Below are positions 16,697 through 25,560 of a stretch of DNA of 64,000 bases, one piece after another; the first letter of the stretch is position 1; every line of letters begins with the position of its first letter. The position numbers and the translations under genes were made by a program. Source of the DNA: Allocoprobacillus sp002160865 (GTDB lineage: Bacteria > Bacillota_I > Bacilli_A > Erysipelotrichales > Coprobacillaceae); the NCBI RefSeq assembly GCF_042850985.1, contig NZ_AP031415.1, positions 2,597,127 through 2,661,126 on the forward strand. The letters are read 5' to 3'. The notes under the pieces are model-generated. The model had not been told where the DNA came from. It did no database searches and saw only the letters and a program-made list of their open reading frames with translations.

Positions 16697-17473
16697 CTAC
16701 TTATTTATATTATTCTGTGTTGAATTGTCTAAAAGATGAGTTTGTACTTCTTCAATAATTCCTTTTGCGATAGCTTTTCCCATTTCCTGTAATTTTTCAT
16801 CATTACTTAAATAACTATAATCATTATCATTATTTAAATAGCCCAATTCTATAAGAACTGATGGAACCATATTATCTCTTAATACTTGTAAAGACTTTCC
16901 TCCATCTAATATTCCCCTATTTTTAGAATAATTTAATATTTCAATGTTTTTACCAATATTTTGTGCTAAGCTATGACTTTCATCATTTTTTTTATAAATT
17001 TCAAAGCCTGATACTTCATCAGATTCATCAAAAGAATTCACATGAATAGAAACAAAATAATTGGCATTATTTTCAGCACTTTTCGCAGCTCTTTTTTTCA
17101 GATCATCAATCTTATTATCGGATAATGAAATATCCGTTTCTCTTGTTAAAACGGCTTTAATATTTGCTTCATCTAAAGCTTGTTCAATTGCTTTTGATGT
17201 TGTAAGGGAAATATCTTTTTCTAATACATTACCCACATTAGCTCCCGGATTCCAATCTCCATGTCCCGGATCAATCACAACTGTTGCAATATAATTTTTA
17301 GGTTTTTCAATTTCTGGCTCTACGACTTCTTCTTGAACATCAGGTGTTAATAATGACGTTATACTTTGAAACGCCCATGTTATTCCTTTATATAGACCAA
17401 ACCCTATAACCAATGCAACAACACATACAATAATAACTCTTTCTACTCTTAATTTTTTCTTTTTTCTAACCAC
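16697..17473 (-). CDS. N-acetylmuramoyl-L-alanine amidase (Amidase_3)
   Basis: 258 residues from a GTG start at 17473. One TM anchor at about 13-29, a short acidic linker, then an Amidase_3 domain: VVIDPGHGDW (zinc His near 71), EKDISL (zinc Glu), SIHVNSF (zinc His) and VLIELGYLNN (catalytic Glu). It cleaves the MurNAc-L-Ala bond of peptidoglycan outside the membrane. I prefer GTG 17473 because AAAGGAAG lies seven bases upstream and a promoter (17502-17529) would fall inside any longer version. It forms an envelope pair with the deacetylase but has its own promoter. Confidence 0.9.
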   Translation of the reverse strand: MVRKKKKLRVERVIIVCVVALVIGFGLYKGITWAFQSITSLLTPDVQEEVVEPEIEKPKNYIATVVIDPGHGDWNPGANVGNVLEKDISLTTSKAIEQALDEANIKAVLTRETDISLSDNKIDDLKKRAAKSAENNANYFVSIHVNSFDESDEVSGFEIYKKNDESHSLAQNIGKNIEILNYSKNRGILDGGKSLQVLRDNMVPSVLIELGYLNNDNDYSYLSNDEKLQEMGKAIAKGIIEEVQTHLLDNSTQNNINK

Positions 17474-17501
17474 ATCATCACTTCCTTTTATAATCGTTGT
17501 T

Positions 17502-17529
17502 ATTTTATCATTTTTTGTCATATATTCAA
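17502..17529 (-). promoter_or_regulatory. promoter of the amidase gene
   Basis: Minus-strand TTGAAT (17529-17524), 16-bp spacer, TAAAAT (17507-17502), about 29 bp before the GTG start. It supports the short form of the protein. Confidence 0.5.
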
Positions 17530-17554
17530 ATAAAATAATTGTTTTATTTATTGA

Positions 17555-17588
17555 GAAAATAAAAATCATACCGAAAATCTCGATATGA
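17555..17588 (-). terminator. terminator of the PTS IIB gene
   Basis: Minus-strand TCATATCGA / TTCGGTATGA hairpin (one G-U pair) followed by TTTTTATTTTC, immediately after the stop codon. Confidence 0.65.
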
Positions 17589-17897
17589 CTATTTTTTAGA
17601 TTCAATTAAATCTAAAGCATCTTGTAAAACTTTTTTTCCATTCATCATTCCATAATCTTTCATATCAATAACAGCAATTGGTTTTGTTTCATCAAATAAT
17701 GAACGAATGTGATCTTCTTGAAAACGAACTTGTGGACCTAACATAATTGCATCTGCATCTTTTCCATAAATAACAGTATCAGCAATTGGTCTGGCTTCAA
17801 TATCAACATTTAAGTGTCTTTCTTTTGCAGATGCCAACATTCTTTCAACTAATAAACTTGTTGACATTCCTGCAGAACATACTAATAAAATTTTCAT
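17589..17897 (-). CDS. PTS lactose/cellobiose-type IIB component (orphan)
   Basis: 102 residues, the full length of a free-standing IIB of the Lac/Cel family. The phosphorylated Cys is Cys7 in LLVCSAGMSTSLL, with the adjacent P-loop-like SAGMST. It normally passes phosphate from IIA to sugar bound by IIC. No IIA, IIC or glycosidase gene is near: neighbours are a wall amidase and ATP synthase, and it has its own terminator. It may serve a distant IIC or act as a regulator. RBS GGAGGAAT precedes the ATG. Confidence 0.88.
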   Translation of the reverse strand: MKILLVCSAGMSTSLLVERMLASAKERHLNVDIEARPIADTVIYGKDADAIMLGPQVRFQEDHIRSLFDETKPIAVIDMKDYGMMNGKKVLQDALDLIESKK

Positions 17898-17950
17898 AGC
17901 TATTCCTCCATCTATAACTATACCAATTTCAATTGAAGATGTAAAATATT

Positions 17951-17981
17951 TTAAAAAAACATAGAGAAAAAATCTCTATGT
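17951..17981 (-). terminator. terminator of the ATP synthase operon
   Basis: Minus-strand ACATAGAGA / TCTCTATGT perfect 9-bp stem (17981-17959) followed by a T run. The stem overlaps the last base of atpC. Confidence 0.8.
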
Positions 17982-18382
17982 TAGTGTGTTGTTTTCACGT
18001 TAATTCTTGTGATTGCTTTCTTTAATGCTATTTCAGCACGTAAAACATCAATATTTTGTGATGATTTCAATCTTTCTTCTGCTCTTTGTTTAGAACTTTT
18101 CGCACGTTCTAAATCAATCTCATCTACTGATTCAATAGCACTAGTGATTATTGTCGTATCATTTTCACCAACATATACAAAACCACCTGCAATTGCAAAA
18201 TATTGTCTTTCATGATTTTCATCAATATAATTCATTTCAGATATTTCAATATGACTTGCCAAAGGAATATGATGAGCAAGAATACCAATTTGTCCCGTTG
18301 CTGTTCGTAGATTTAACATCTCAACATCAGTTTCTTTATAAACACCAACAGGTGTTACAATCTTTAATTTAAATGTTGTCAT
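17981..18382 (-). CDS. atpC: F1Fo ATP synthase subunit epsilon
   Basis: 133 residues: an N-terminal beta-sandwich (KLKIVTPVGVYKETDVEML, GQIGILAHHIPL, AIAGGFVYV) and a C-terminal helical hairpin (ERAKSSKQRAEERL...RAEIALKKAITRI). It is the central-stalk subunit that couples F1 to the c ring and inhibits ATP hydrolysis. Last gene of the operon, overlapping atpD by 14 bp. Confidence 0.95.
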   Translation of the reverse strand: MTTFKLKIVTPVGVYKETDVEMLNLRTATGQIGILAHHIPLASHIEISEMNYIDENHERQYFAIAGGFVYVGENDTTIITSAIESVDEIDLERAKSSKQRAEERLKSSQNIDVLRAEIALKKAITRINVKTTH

Positions 18383-19775
18383 TTGTTAATGTCTTTGCCT
18401 TTGCAACTGCTTCTTCAATAGAACCTACATTATGGAAAGCCTGTTCTGGTAAATGATCCCATTTCCCTTCAAGAATTTCTTTAAATCCTTTGATTGTATC
18501 TTCTACACGTACATATTTTCCTTCCAATCCTGTAAATTGTGAAGCAACAGTAAATGGTTGTGACAAGTAATTACGAACACGTCTTGCCCTAGCAACAGTC
18601 ACTTTGTCTTCTTCACTTAATTCATCCATACCCAAAATAGCAATAATATCTTGTAAATCTTGGAATCTTTGTAAAATCTGTTGAACACCATGAGCAACTT
18701 CATAATGTTCTTTTCCAACAATTAATGGATCCAATGCACGTGATGATGAATTCAATGGATCAACGGCTGGATAAATACCCAACGCAGCAATAGAACGATC
18801 CAAAACAACTCTAGCATCCAAATGGGCAAAAGTTGTCGCTGGGGCAGGGTCTGTCAAGTCATCAGCAGGAACATAGACAGCCTGTACAGAAGTAATAGAC
18901 CCTTTCTTTGTTGATGTAATACGTTCTTGTAATTGTCCCATTTCTGTCGCAAGTGTTGGTTGGTAACCGGCCTGTGATGGAACACGTCCTAACAAGGCAG
19001 ATACTTCTGAACCTGCTTGAGTAAAACGGAAAATATTATCAATAAACAATAAAACATCTTGATTTTGTTCATCTCTAAAATATTCTGCCATTGTCAATCC
19101 TGTTAAACCAACTCTTAAACGTGATCCCGGAGGTTCGTTCATCTGACCAAAGACAAGTGTTGTTTTATTTAAAACACCACTTTCTTTCATTTCATAATAC
19201 AAATCATTACCTTCTCTTGAACGTTCTCCAACTCCAGCAAATACTGATAATCCACCATGTTGCGTAGCAATATTATTAATCAATTCCTGAATTAAAACTG
19301 TTTTACCAACACCTGCTCCACCAAATAAACCAATCTTTCCACCTTTAATATATGGACAGATTAAATCAATAACTTTTATTCCTGTTTCTAAAATTTCTGT
19401 TTCTGTTTTTTGATCGGCATATGATGGGGCATTTCTATGAATTGGCATTTTTTGAATATCATCAGGTAATGCTTCTTTTTCATCAATAGGTTGCCCTAAG
19501 ACGTTAAACATTCTTCCTAACGTTTCATTTCCAACAGGTACACAAATTGGATGTTGTGTATCTTTAGCTTCTAATCCTCTTTTTAAACCATCAGTCGATC
19601 CCATCGCAATACAACGTACAACATCATCACCAATATGTTGAGCAACTTCTACCGTCAATAATTCATCATTATTTTGAATTTCAATTGCAGTATTTAATGA
19701 TGGTAAATGTCCATCATCAAAAACAATATCAACAACGGGTCCGACTGCACGTACGATTTTTCCTATATTTGACAT
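18369..19775 (-). CDS. atpD: F1Fo ATP synthase subunit beta
   Basis: 468 residues, the catalytic subunit. Walker A GGAGVGKTVL near residue 150, GERSREGND with the catalytic Glu, Walker B DVLLFIDNIFRF, and ALLGRVPSQAGYQPTL. RBS AAGGAGGTGCAGC is very strong. Gene order and length are standard. Confidence 0.98.
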   Translation of the reverse strand: MSNIGKIVRAVGPVVDIVFDDGHLPSLNTAIEIQNNDELLTVEVAQHIGDDVVRCIAMGSTDGLKRGLEAKDTQHPICVPVGNETLGRMFNVLGQPIDEKEALPDDIQKMPIHRNAPSYADQKTETEILETGIKVIDLICPYIKGGKIGLFGGAGVGKTVLIQELINNIATQHGGLSVFAGVGERSREGNDLYYEMKESGVLNKTTLVFGQMNEPPGSRLRVGLTGLTMAEYFRDEQNQDVLLFIDNIFRFTQAGSEVSALLGRVPSQAGYQPTLATEMGQLQERITSTKKGSITSVQAVYVPADDLTDPAPATTFAHLDARVVLDRSIAALGIYPAVDPLNSSSRALDPLIVGKEHYEVAHGVQQILQRFQDLQDIIAILGMDELSEEDKVTVARARRVRNYLSQPFTVASQFTGLEGKYVRVEDTIKGFKEILEGKWDHLPEQAFHNVGSIEEAVAKAKTLTNDNI

Positions 19776-19786
19776 GCTGCACCTCC

Positions 19787-20638
19787 TTATTGAGCATTAG
19801 CACCAGCGACTATTTCACTAATTTCATTAGTAATAGCACTTTGTCTAGCTTGATTATATTTCAATAATAATTCTTCTATTAAATCTTCTGCATTATCTGT
19901 TGCATTTTCCATAGATGTTCTTCTTGAAGCATTTTCACTTGTTATAGACTCTACTAAATATCCATAGATCACTGATTGTAAATACATTGGTATTAAATCA
20001 TTTAAAACAGTTTGTGGATCTGGTTCAAATAAAGTTGCTTTATGTGTTAATGATTTCTTTTCAAAGTTTTTTGTATCTACAGGTAATAGTTTCATCACAT
20101 AAGGCTGGAATGTCAAATTGTTAATAAACTTTGTATAAATCATTTGAATACTTCCAATCTCATGATTTTGATAACGCTTTGTCAATTCTTGAACAAGTCT
20201 TATCACATCTTTAAAATCTAATGTTGTATTTAAATGAAGATATTGATCATGATAAGGAATCTGATGATGTTTTAAATAACTTGCTCCTTTACTTCCTATC
20301 ATATATATTTCATCTTCAACTTGAATATATTCACTCATTGCTTTAAAGACATTCGCATTATAACCACCACATAAACCTAAACTGGAAGTCACAACAATAT
20401 AAACTGTTTTTCCTTGTCTATTTTCCTGTAAATAAGGACTTTCAACCATCCCTTGATTACTTGTAAGAATCTCACTAACAACTTCCTGTGTTTTACTATA
20501 GTAAGGTCTTAACTCATCCATCTGTTTTCTTGCTTTTCTTAATTTAGAAGTTGCAACTAATTGCATAGCTTTTGTAATTTTCTTTGTTGATTCTACTGAT
20601 TTTATACGTCTTTTAATAGACTGCATATCATTAGCCAT
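19787..20638 (-). CDS. atpG: F1Fo ATP synthase subunit gamma
   Basis: 283 residues, the rotor shaft. The conserved N-terminal helix (MQSIKRRIKSVESTKKITKA MQLVATSKL, written with a break), the SSLGLCGGYNANVFK segment and the C-terminal helix (ASRRTSMENATDNAEDLI...RQSAITNEI) are all present. It lies between atpA and atpD as usual. Confidence 0.97.
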   Translation of the reverse strand: MANDMQSIKRRIKSVESTKKITKAMQLVATSKLRKARKQMDELRPYYSKTQEVVSEILTSNQGMVESPYLQENRQGKTVYIVVTSSLGLCGGYNANVFKAMSEYIQVEDEIYMIGSKGASYLKHHQIPYHDQYLHLNTTLDFKDVIRLVQELTKRYQNHEIGSIQMIYTKFINNLTFQPYVMKLLPVDTKNFEKKSLTHKATLFEPDPQTVLNDLIPMYLQSVIYGYLVESITSENASRRTSMENATDNAEDLIEELLLKYNQARQSAITNEISEIVAGANAQ

Positions 20639-20641
20639 AGA

Positions 20642-22165
20642 CTAACCATCCTTATTCACTTTTAAAAAGTTTTCTACAAAAGCTTTCATTACTTCTTTCA
20701 TCTTTAATGTTAATTCATCATCAATAGATTTTTCTTGTTGTATTTGATCAATAATTTCTGGATGTTGATTTTGTATAAACTGATATAATTCATCCATAAA
20801 CATATTGACTTTTGTTACTGCAATTTGTTTTGTATATCCATATTTTAAAGCAAACAATGTTACCACTTGTTTAGCAACACTTCTAGGAGAGTATTGTGCC
20901 TGTTTTAAAACTTCACGAACTCTTTGACCATGTTCGAGTGTCGCTTTTGTTGCAGCATCCAAATCACTACCAAATTGCGCAAATGCCTGCATTTCAGTAT
21001 ATTGTGCAAGTTCTAATTTTAAAGAACTTGATACTTGTTTCATAGCTTTGATTTGAGCTGATGAACCAACACGACTGACAGATAATCCCGTATCAATAGC
21101 CGGTCTGATTCCTGAATTAAATAAATCCTGCTGCAAGAAAATCTGCCCATCTGTAATTGAAATCACATTTGTTGGAATATAAGCAGAGATATCTCCTGCC
21201 TGTGTTTCAATAATTGGTAAAGCAGTAATAGAGCCTCCACCATGTTCTTCATTTAAACGACAAGCTCTTTCTAATAAACGTGAATGCAAGTAGAAAACAT
21301 CTCCCGGATAAGCTTCACGCCCCGGTGGTCTTTTTAATAATAAAGATACAGTACGATAAGCAACCGCATGTTTAGATAAATCATCATAAACAATCAAGAC
21401 ATCTTTACCTTCTTCTAACCATTCTTCTGCCATTGCACAGCCCGCATAAGGTGCAATATATTGAACAGGTGCTAATTCACTGGCTCCAGCAGATACAACT
21501 GTTGTATATTCCATTGCTCCACCTTGTCTTAATTTTTCTACAATTTGGGCAACTGTTGAATTTTTCTGACCAATCGCAACATAAATACAATATATATTTT
21601 GTCCTTTTTGATTTAAAATAGTATCAATCGCAATCGCTGTTTTCCCAGTCTGACGATCTCCAATAATCAACTCACGCTGTCCTCTACCAATTGGAATAAT
21701 CGCATCAATACATGTAATTCCTGTTTGAAGTGGCTGATCAACAGATTTTCTTGTCATAACACCCGGTGCAATCTTTTCAATAGGACGTGTATGCTGATAA
21801 ACAATTTCTCCCTGTCCATCAATTGGTTGTCCCAAAGGATTAACAACTCTACCTAAAAGTCCATCACCTACAGGAACTTCAATAATTCTTCCTGTACGCT
21901 TCACTTCATCTCCTTCTTTGATTGTTCCTTCATCACCAAGTAACACAGCTCCAACAGCATCTTCCTCTAAATTCATGACCATTCCATACACTTGACCCGG
22001 AAATAACAACAATTCTCCAAGCATTGCATCATCTAAACCATGAATTAAAGTGACACCATCACCTACTGTCATAACTGTTCCAATATCTTTAGATTCCAGC
22101 TGATCAGCAAAATGTTTAATTTGTTCTTTAATTAATGCACTAATCTCATCTGGTCTTAAATCCAC
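20642..22165 (-). CDS. atpA: F1Fo ATP synthase subunit alpha
   Basis: 507 residues, the non-catalytic nucleotide-binding subunit. Walker A GDRQTGKTAIA near residue 169, DDLSKHAVAYR, and SVSRVGSSAQIKAMK. Four bases separate it from atpG and nine from atpH, so translation is probably coupled. Confidence 0.98.
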   Translation of the reverse strand: MDLRPDEISALIKEQIKHFADQLESKDIGTVMTVGDGVTLIHGLDDAMLGELLLFPGQVYGMVMNLEEDAVGAVLLGDEGTIKEGDEVKRTGRIIEVPVGDGLLGRVVNPLGQPIDGQGEIVYQHTRPIEKIAPGVMTRKSVDQPLQTGITCIDAIIPIGRGQRELIIGDRQTGKTAIAIDTILNQKGQNIYCIYVAIGQKNSTVAQIVEKLRQGGAMEYTTVVSAGASELAPVQYIAPYAGCAMAEEWLEEGKDVLIVYDDLSKHAVAYRTVSLLLKRPPGREAYPGDVFYLHSRLLERACRLNEEHGGGSITALPIIETQAGDISAYIPTNVISITDGQIFLQQDLFNSGIRPAIDTGLSVSRVGSSAQIKAMKQVSSSLKLELAQYTEMQAFAQFGSDLDAATKATLEHGQRVREVLKQAQYSPRSVAKQVVTLFALKYGYTKQIAVTKVNMFMDELYQFIQNQHPEIIDQIQQEKSIDDELTLKMKEVMKAFVENFLKVNKDG

Positions 22166-22173
22166 ATTCTCAC

Positions 22174-22704
22174 CTACTTTCTTAATAATTCCTGTTTCAA
22201 TAATCCCATCTTATAAGAAAGAGAATTATCATAAACATGATTATCAATTTCAACTTTAATTCCACCTATTAATTGTGTATCTACTTGCTGTTTTAACAAT
22301 ACCTGCTTATTCAATTGAGTAGACAAAGCATCTTGAATCTTTTTAATCTGATCTTCTGTCAATTCATAAGCACTCCATACTTTTCCTACTTGAATACCCA
22401 AGGCATCATAACACAACTGCTGAAATTGTTGACAAATCAAAAGAACACATTGAATTCTTCTTTTTTTAATTAATAATAATAAAAACTGATAAACATATGT
22501 TTGTATCTTTCCATGAAAGCTTTGTTTCAAGACTTGATATTTATCCTCATCTTGAATCGCAACATGACTAAAAAACTGAAGAATACTTTTATCATGAAAA
22601 ACAGCTTCAACTGCTTCCATATCTTTTTGATATTGCTTGATGGCATTTTCTTCTTTAGCTAAAGCAAATAAAGCTTCAGCATATCGTAAAGCAACTGTAT
22701 CCAT
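22174..22704 (-). CDS. atpH: F1Fo ATP synthase subunit delta
   Basis: 176 residues with the N-terminal helical bundle (DTVALRYAEALFALAKEE) and the C-terminal signature region (LIGGIKVEIDNHVYDNSLSYKM). It forms the top of the peripheral stalk. The start codon overlaps the last base of the atpF stop. Confidence 0.95.
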   Translation of the reverse strand: MDTVALRYAEALFALAKEENAIKQYQKDMEAVEAVFHDKSILQFFSHVAIQDEDKYQVLKQSFHGKIQTYVYQFLLLLIKKRRIQCVLLICQQFQQLCYDALGIQVGKVWSAYELTEDQIKKIQDALSTQLNKQVLLKQQVDTQLIGGIKVEIDNHVYDNSLSYKMGLLKQELLRK

Positions 22705-23207
22705 TAATGAACAACCTGATCAACAAATTCTTCAACCATCTGTTGATTTTCCTGAGAATTCATTTCTTTACTCATCACTTTTGTTGCTGCCTCAATTGCA
22801 ATATCCACCATTTCTTTTTTCATTTCTTCTCTTGCCTGTTGTTTTTCAGCTTCTATTTCTTTTTGTGCCTGTTCTATTTTGCGAGCAGCTTCTTCTTTTG
22901 CTTTTGTTAGTAAATCATCACGTACTCTCAAAGCATCATCTTTCGCTTTTTCTATAATATCATGATACTCCTTAGCTGATTGACGTGCCTGTTCTTCACT
23001 TTCAAGCATTAATTGCTTCGCTTTTTCTTGAGATGTTCTCGCATCTTCAATCTGTGATTCTATAAAATCAGCACGTTTTTGAAAATATTTTTGTACTGGA
23101 ATCCAAAAGAACTTCTTAAAAATAATCAATAAGACACCTGTTGATATTAATTGAATCACAATCGTCGCAAGATTAGGAAACAACTTTCCTGCCACATCAA
23201 TACTCAT
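22704..23207 (-). CDS. atpF: F1Fo ATP synthase subunit b
   Basis: 167 residues: one N-terminal TM segment (NLATIVIQLISTGVLLIIFK) then a long charged coiled coil rich in Glu, Lys and Ala (EEAARKIEQAQKEIEAEKQQ). It is the peripheral stalk dimer. RBS GGGAGG before ATG. Confidence 0.96.
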   Translation of the reverse strand: MSIDVAGKLFPNLATIVIQLISTGVLLIIFKKFFWIPVQKYFQKRADFIESQIEDARTSQEKAKQLMLESEEQARQSAKEYHDIIEKAKDDALRVRDDLLTKAKEEAARKIEQAQKEIEAEKQQAREEMKKEMVDIAIEAATKVMSKEMNSQENQQMVEEFVDQVVH

Positions 23208-23242
23208 TGTATGCCTCCCTTCTTATAAAAAGCTTTTACTTT

Positions 23243-23485
23243 TTATAAATATAAAGATGGGAATACGAAGATTAAAATAATTGCTATTAACAATCCATAA
23301 ATCGCAACAGTTTCTGTTAAGGCAATACCTAAAATCATCATTGTTCTGATTTTACCTTCAGCTTCAGGATTTCTCCCTACAGCTTCAACAGCTTTACTTG
23401 CTGCAATACCTTCACCAATACCTGTCCCTAAACCTGCACATACTGCAATCCCTGCAGCAATCGCAACTAAACCAAAATCTGTCAT
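23243..23485 (-). CDS. atpE: F1Fo ATP synthase subunit c, possible Na+-binding type
   Basis: 80 residues, two TM helices joined by the polar loop GRNPEA. The ion-binding carboxylate is Glu58 in GIALTETVAIYG, followed by Thr59; helix 1 has Glu25 in GTGIGEGIAAS, exactly 33 residues before Glu58. In Ilyobacter-type Na+ c rings the equivalent sites are Gln32, Glu65 and Ser66, so Glu25/Glu58/Thr59 resembles the double-carboxylate Na+ variant. Coupling ion is inferred, not proven. ATG 23485 follows ATGGAGGT; an upstream in-frame extension lacks an RBS. Confidence 0.95.
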   Translation of the reverse strand: MTDFGLVAIAAGIAVCAGLGTGIGEGIAASKAVEAVGRNPEAEGKIRTMMILGIALTETVAIYGLLIAIILIFVFPSLYL

Positions 23486-23541
23486 ATGTTTTTTACCTCC
23501 ATTATATTTTTTATCTATCAAAACTATTTCTATAGTTAAGA

Positions 23542-24207
23542 TCAATCCTCATTTTCCATCATAATTAATATAGATGAAATGGTTACAAATACTAATGTCT
23601 GAATAACACCAGCAAATAAATCAAAATAAACATGAAATACCGGAGCAATCACTGGCCCTAAAAAGTTGACCGTTGTTGGTAAAATCAAACCAGATAACCA
23701 AGCAGTAAACTGATAGAGCAGTGACATTAAAATACTCCCACTTAAAATATTACCAAAGATACGGAAAGATAACGAAATTAAAGGAGCTATCGTTCCAAAA
23801 ATATTCGTTGGTGGCCATATATTACCGACAATATATGATTTGACCCCTTTTTTTCTAATAGCATTAAACTGTATCAAAACAAATGTAATGATTGTCATTG
23901 CAAGTGTAATCGAATAATTGGATGTTGGTGCATCAAAACCAATCAATCCACTAATATTCGCAACAATCAAATAACAAAATAACATTGCAAAATAAGGATA
24001 ATAATTCTTTTCAAAATGACTAGGCATAATAGATTTAAAATAGTTATAAATCATTTCTACACCTGTTTCTACAACCAATACCAATCCCTTAGGTCTTTTG
24101 GTCGCATCCGCCAAAGCAACTTTTCTACCAGCATAAATAAAAAAGATTGCTAATATAGCCATGATAATCAAAGAAAATATCAACTCTACCTGTATAACAA
24201 TATGCAT
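23542..24207 (-). CDS. atpB: F1Fo ATP synthase subunit a
   Basis: 221 residues with five to six TM segments. The essential Arg lies in PLISLSFRIFGNILSGSIL near residue 140, next to the conserved G-N; ends PVFHVYFDLFAGVIQTLVFVTISS. It forms the ion half-channels beside the c ring. Overlaps the atpI end region with no gap. Confidence 0.96.
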   Translation of the reverse strand: MHIVIQVELIFSLIIMAILAIFFIYAGRKVALADATKRPKGLVLVVETGVEMIYNYFKSIMPSHFEKNYYPYFAMLFCYLIVANISGLIGFDAPTSNYSITLAMTIITFVLIQFNAIRKKGVKSYIVGNIWPPTNIFGTIAPLISLSFRIFGNILSGSILMSLLYQFTAWLSGLILPTTVNFLGPVIAPVFHVYFDLFAGVIQTLVFVTISSILIMMENED

Positions 24208-24582
24208 CTATTTCAACTCCTTTCTTGTTTTTAAATTTAACCATTGTATCGTAATTGGGGTAATTAAATAACCAAAGAATACACTCAAAAGATGAATATA
24301 ATCTTTAAAAAGAATAGCACTTAAAAATCCCAACGTCATTAAAATTAATTTTGACAAAAACATCAAAATAATAAGTAAAATATGATGTCCTTCCTTTAAA
24401 ATTATATCACTGGATTGAATAGTTAAAATAAAATTGATATAACATATCATATATCCTACAATGACACCAATAGGATAAGAAAGACTTTTGAATAGAAAAC
24501 CTACAAAACAAAAAATGAGCAACATGATTAAAAAGATTTTTTTTGATTCTCTTTGAACATCTTTTTCATTCACATTGCTCAC
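24208..24582 (-). CDS. atpI: ATP synthase subunit I (AtpI-like)
   Basis: 124 residues, four hydrophobic segments, at the usual AtpI position ahead of atpB. Family members assist c-ring assembly, and in some Na+ systems have been linked to Mg2+ handling. Sequence conservation is low, so the assignment rests on position, length and topology. First gene after the operon promoter; RBS AAAGGAGTG. Confidence 0.82.
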   Translation of the reverse strand: MSNVNEKDVQRESKKIFLIMLLIFCFVGFLFKSLSYPIGVIVGYMICYINFILTIQSSDIILKEGHHILLIILMFLSKLILMTLGFLSAILFKDYIHLLSVFFGYLITPITIQWLNLKTRKELK

Positions 24583-24602
24583 TCCTTTGAAATATCATCT
24601 TT

Positions 24603-24631
24603 ATTATACCATGTTTCAAAATCATTGACAA
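24603..24631 (-). promoter_or_regulatory. sigma-A promoter of the atp operon
   Basis: Minus-strand TTGTCA (24631-24626), 17-bp spacer, TATAAT (24608-24603) preceded by TGG. It lies between upp and atpI, so the atp genes need not depend on the upp promoter. Confidence 0.8.
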
Positions 24632-24647
24632 TTTATTTGATATTCCT

Positions 24648-25274
24648 TTATTGATCTGTACCAAATAAACGATCCCCTGCATCACCAAGACCGGGAACAA
24701 TATATCCTTTTTCATTCAATTTTTCATCCAATGCTGCAACAATCAAATCCACATCAGGATGCTTTTGTTCCATCACTTCAATACCTTCTGGTGCTGCCAC
24801 TAAACAAGCAAACTTAATATTCTTCGCTCCACGCTTTTTGATATTTGTAATAGCGGCGCAAGCACTACCACCTGTGGCTAACATTGGATCAAGAACAAGC
24901 ACATCTGCTTCTTTTAAACATGATGGAAATTTCGCATAATATTCTTCTGGTTGTAGAGTTTCCTCATTTCTTGACATACCAATATGTCCTACTTTGGCAG
25001 TTGGAATAATTGTTTTAAAACCATCAACCAAACCAAGTCCAGCTCTTAAAATAGGTACTAAAACAACTGGTCTTATTAATTGTTTTCCTGTCATAGGGCA
25101 TATAGGTGTCACAATTTCAATATTTTGTAATGGTAATGATTTTGTCACTTCATATGCCATTAACATTGCAATTTCATCTAAATTTTGTCTAAATTCCTTT
25201 GTCCCCGTTTCTTTATTTCTCATAATTGTGAGCTTATGGTCAATAAGTGGGTGATTTAAAATTGTTGTTGCCAT
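24648..25274 (-). CDS. upp: uracil phosphoribosyltransferase
   Basis: 208 residues, the usual length. PRPP-binding DPMLATGGSACAAI near residue 130, PVVLVPILRAGLGLVDG and the C-terminal PGLGDAGDRLFGT. It salvages uracil to UMP. Its position just upstream of the atp genes is the common Firmicutes arrangement. A TATAAT hexamer lies about 40 bp before the start on the minus strand; no good -35 was seen. Confidence 0.97.
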   Translation of the reverse strand: MATTILNHPLIDHKLTIMRNKETGTKEFRQNLDEIAMLMAYEVTKSLPLQNIEIVTPICPMTGKQLIRPVVLVPILRAGLGLVDGFKTIIPTAKVGHIGMSRNEETLQPEEYYAKFPSCLKEADVLVLDPMLATGGSACAAITNIKKRGAKNIKFACLVAAPEGIEVMEQKHPDVDLIVAALDEKLNEKGYIVPGLGDAGDRLFGTDQ

Positions 25275-25387
25275 GAATCAAACCTTCTTTCTTTTATTTC
25301 TACTACTTTTTATTATATCAAATTATAAATACAAAGCCTACCATAATAACAACAAACTCAAAAAGAGAGTATTTTCTATAAATTTAT

Positions 25388-25416
25388 TTGACACTGGTAT
25401 AATCAATTGATAACAT
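25388..25416 (+). promoter_or_regulatory. promoter for the 136-residue membrane protein
   Basis: TTGACA (25388-25393), 17-bp spacer, TAACAT (25411-25416). It leaves an unusually long leader of about 140 nt containing a five-codon ORF (ATG at 25460) behind GAGGAAG. The remainder of the 25275-25560 gap shows nothing else recognisable. Confidence 0.65.
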
Positions 25417-25560
25417 GTGTTTATAGGGAGTATATGGTTATATAAAAAGAGAGGAAGTGATGAAAATATTGGAATAAAAGCCGTGAAATTATGGGGTTAA
25501 TCTCATTTTATATATGTAAAGCATCATATATAAAATGTAACTATATAGAAAGAGGTCATT

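Noticed and set aside
22707..22957. Plus-strand open frames inside atpF/atpH
   Set aside because: Shadows of the coiled-coil subunit b gene: composition is Leu/Phe/Cys-rich and there is no RBS.
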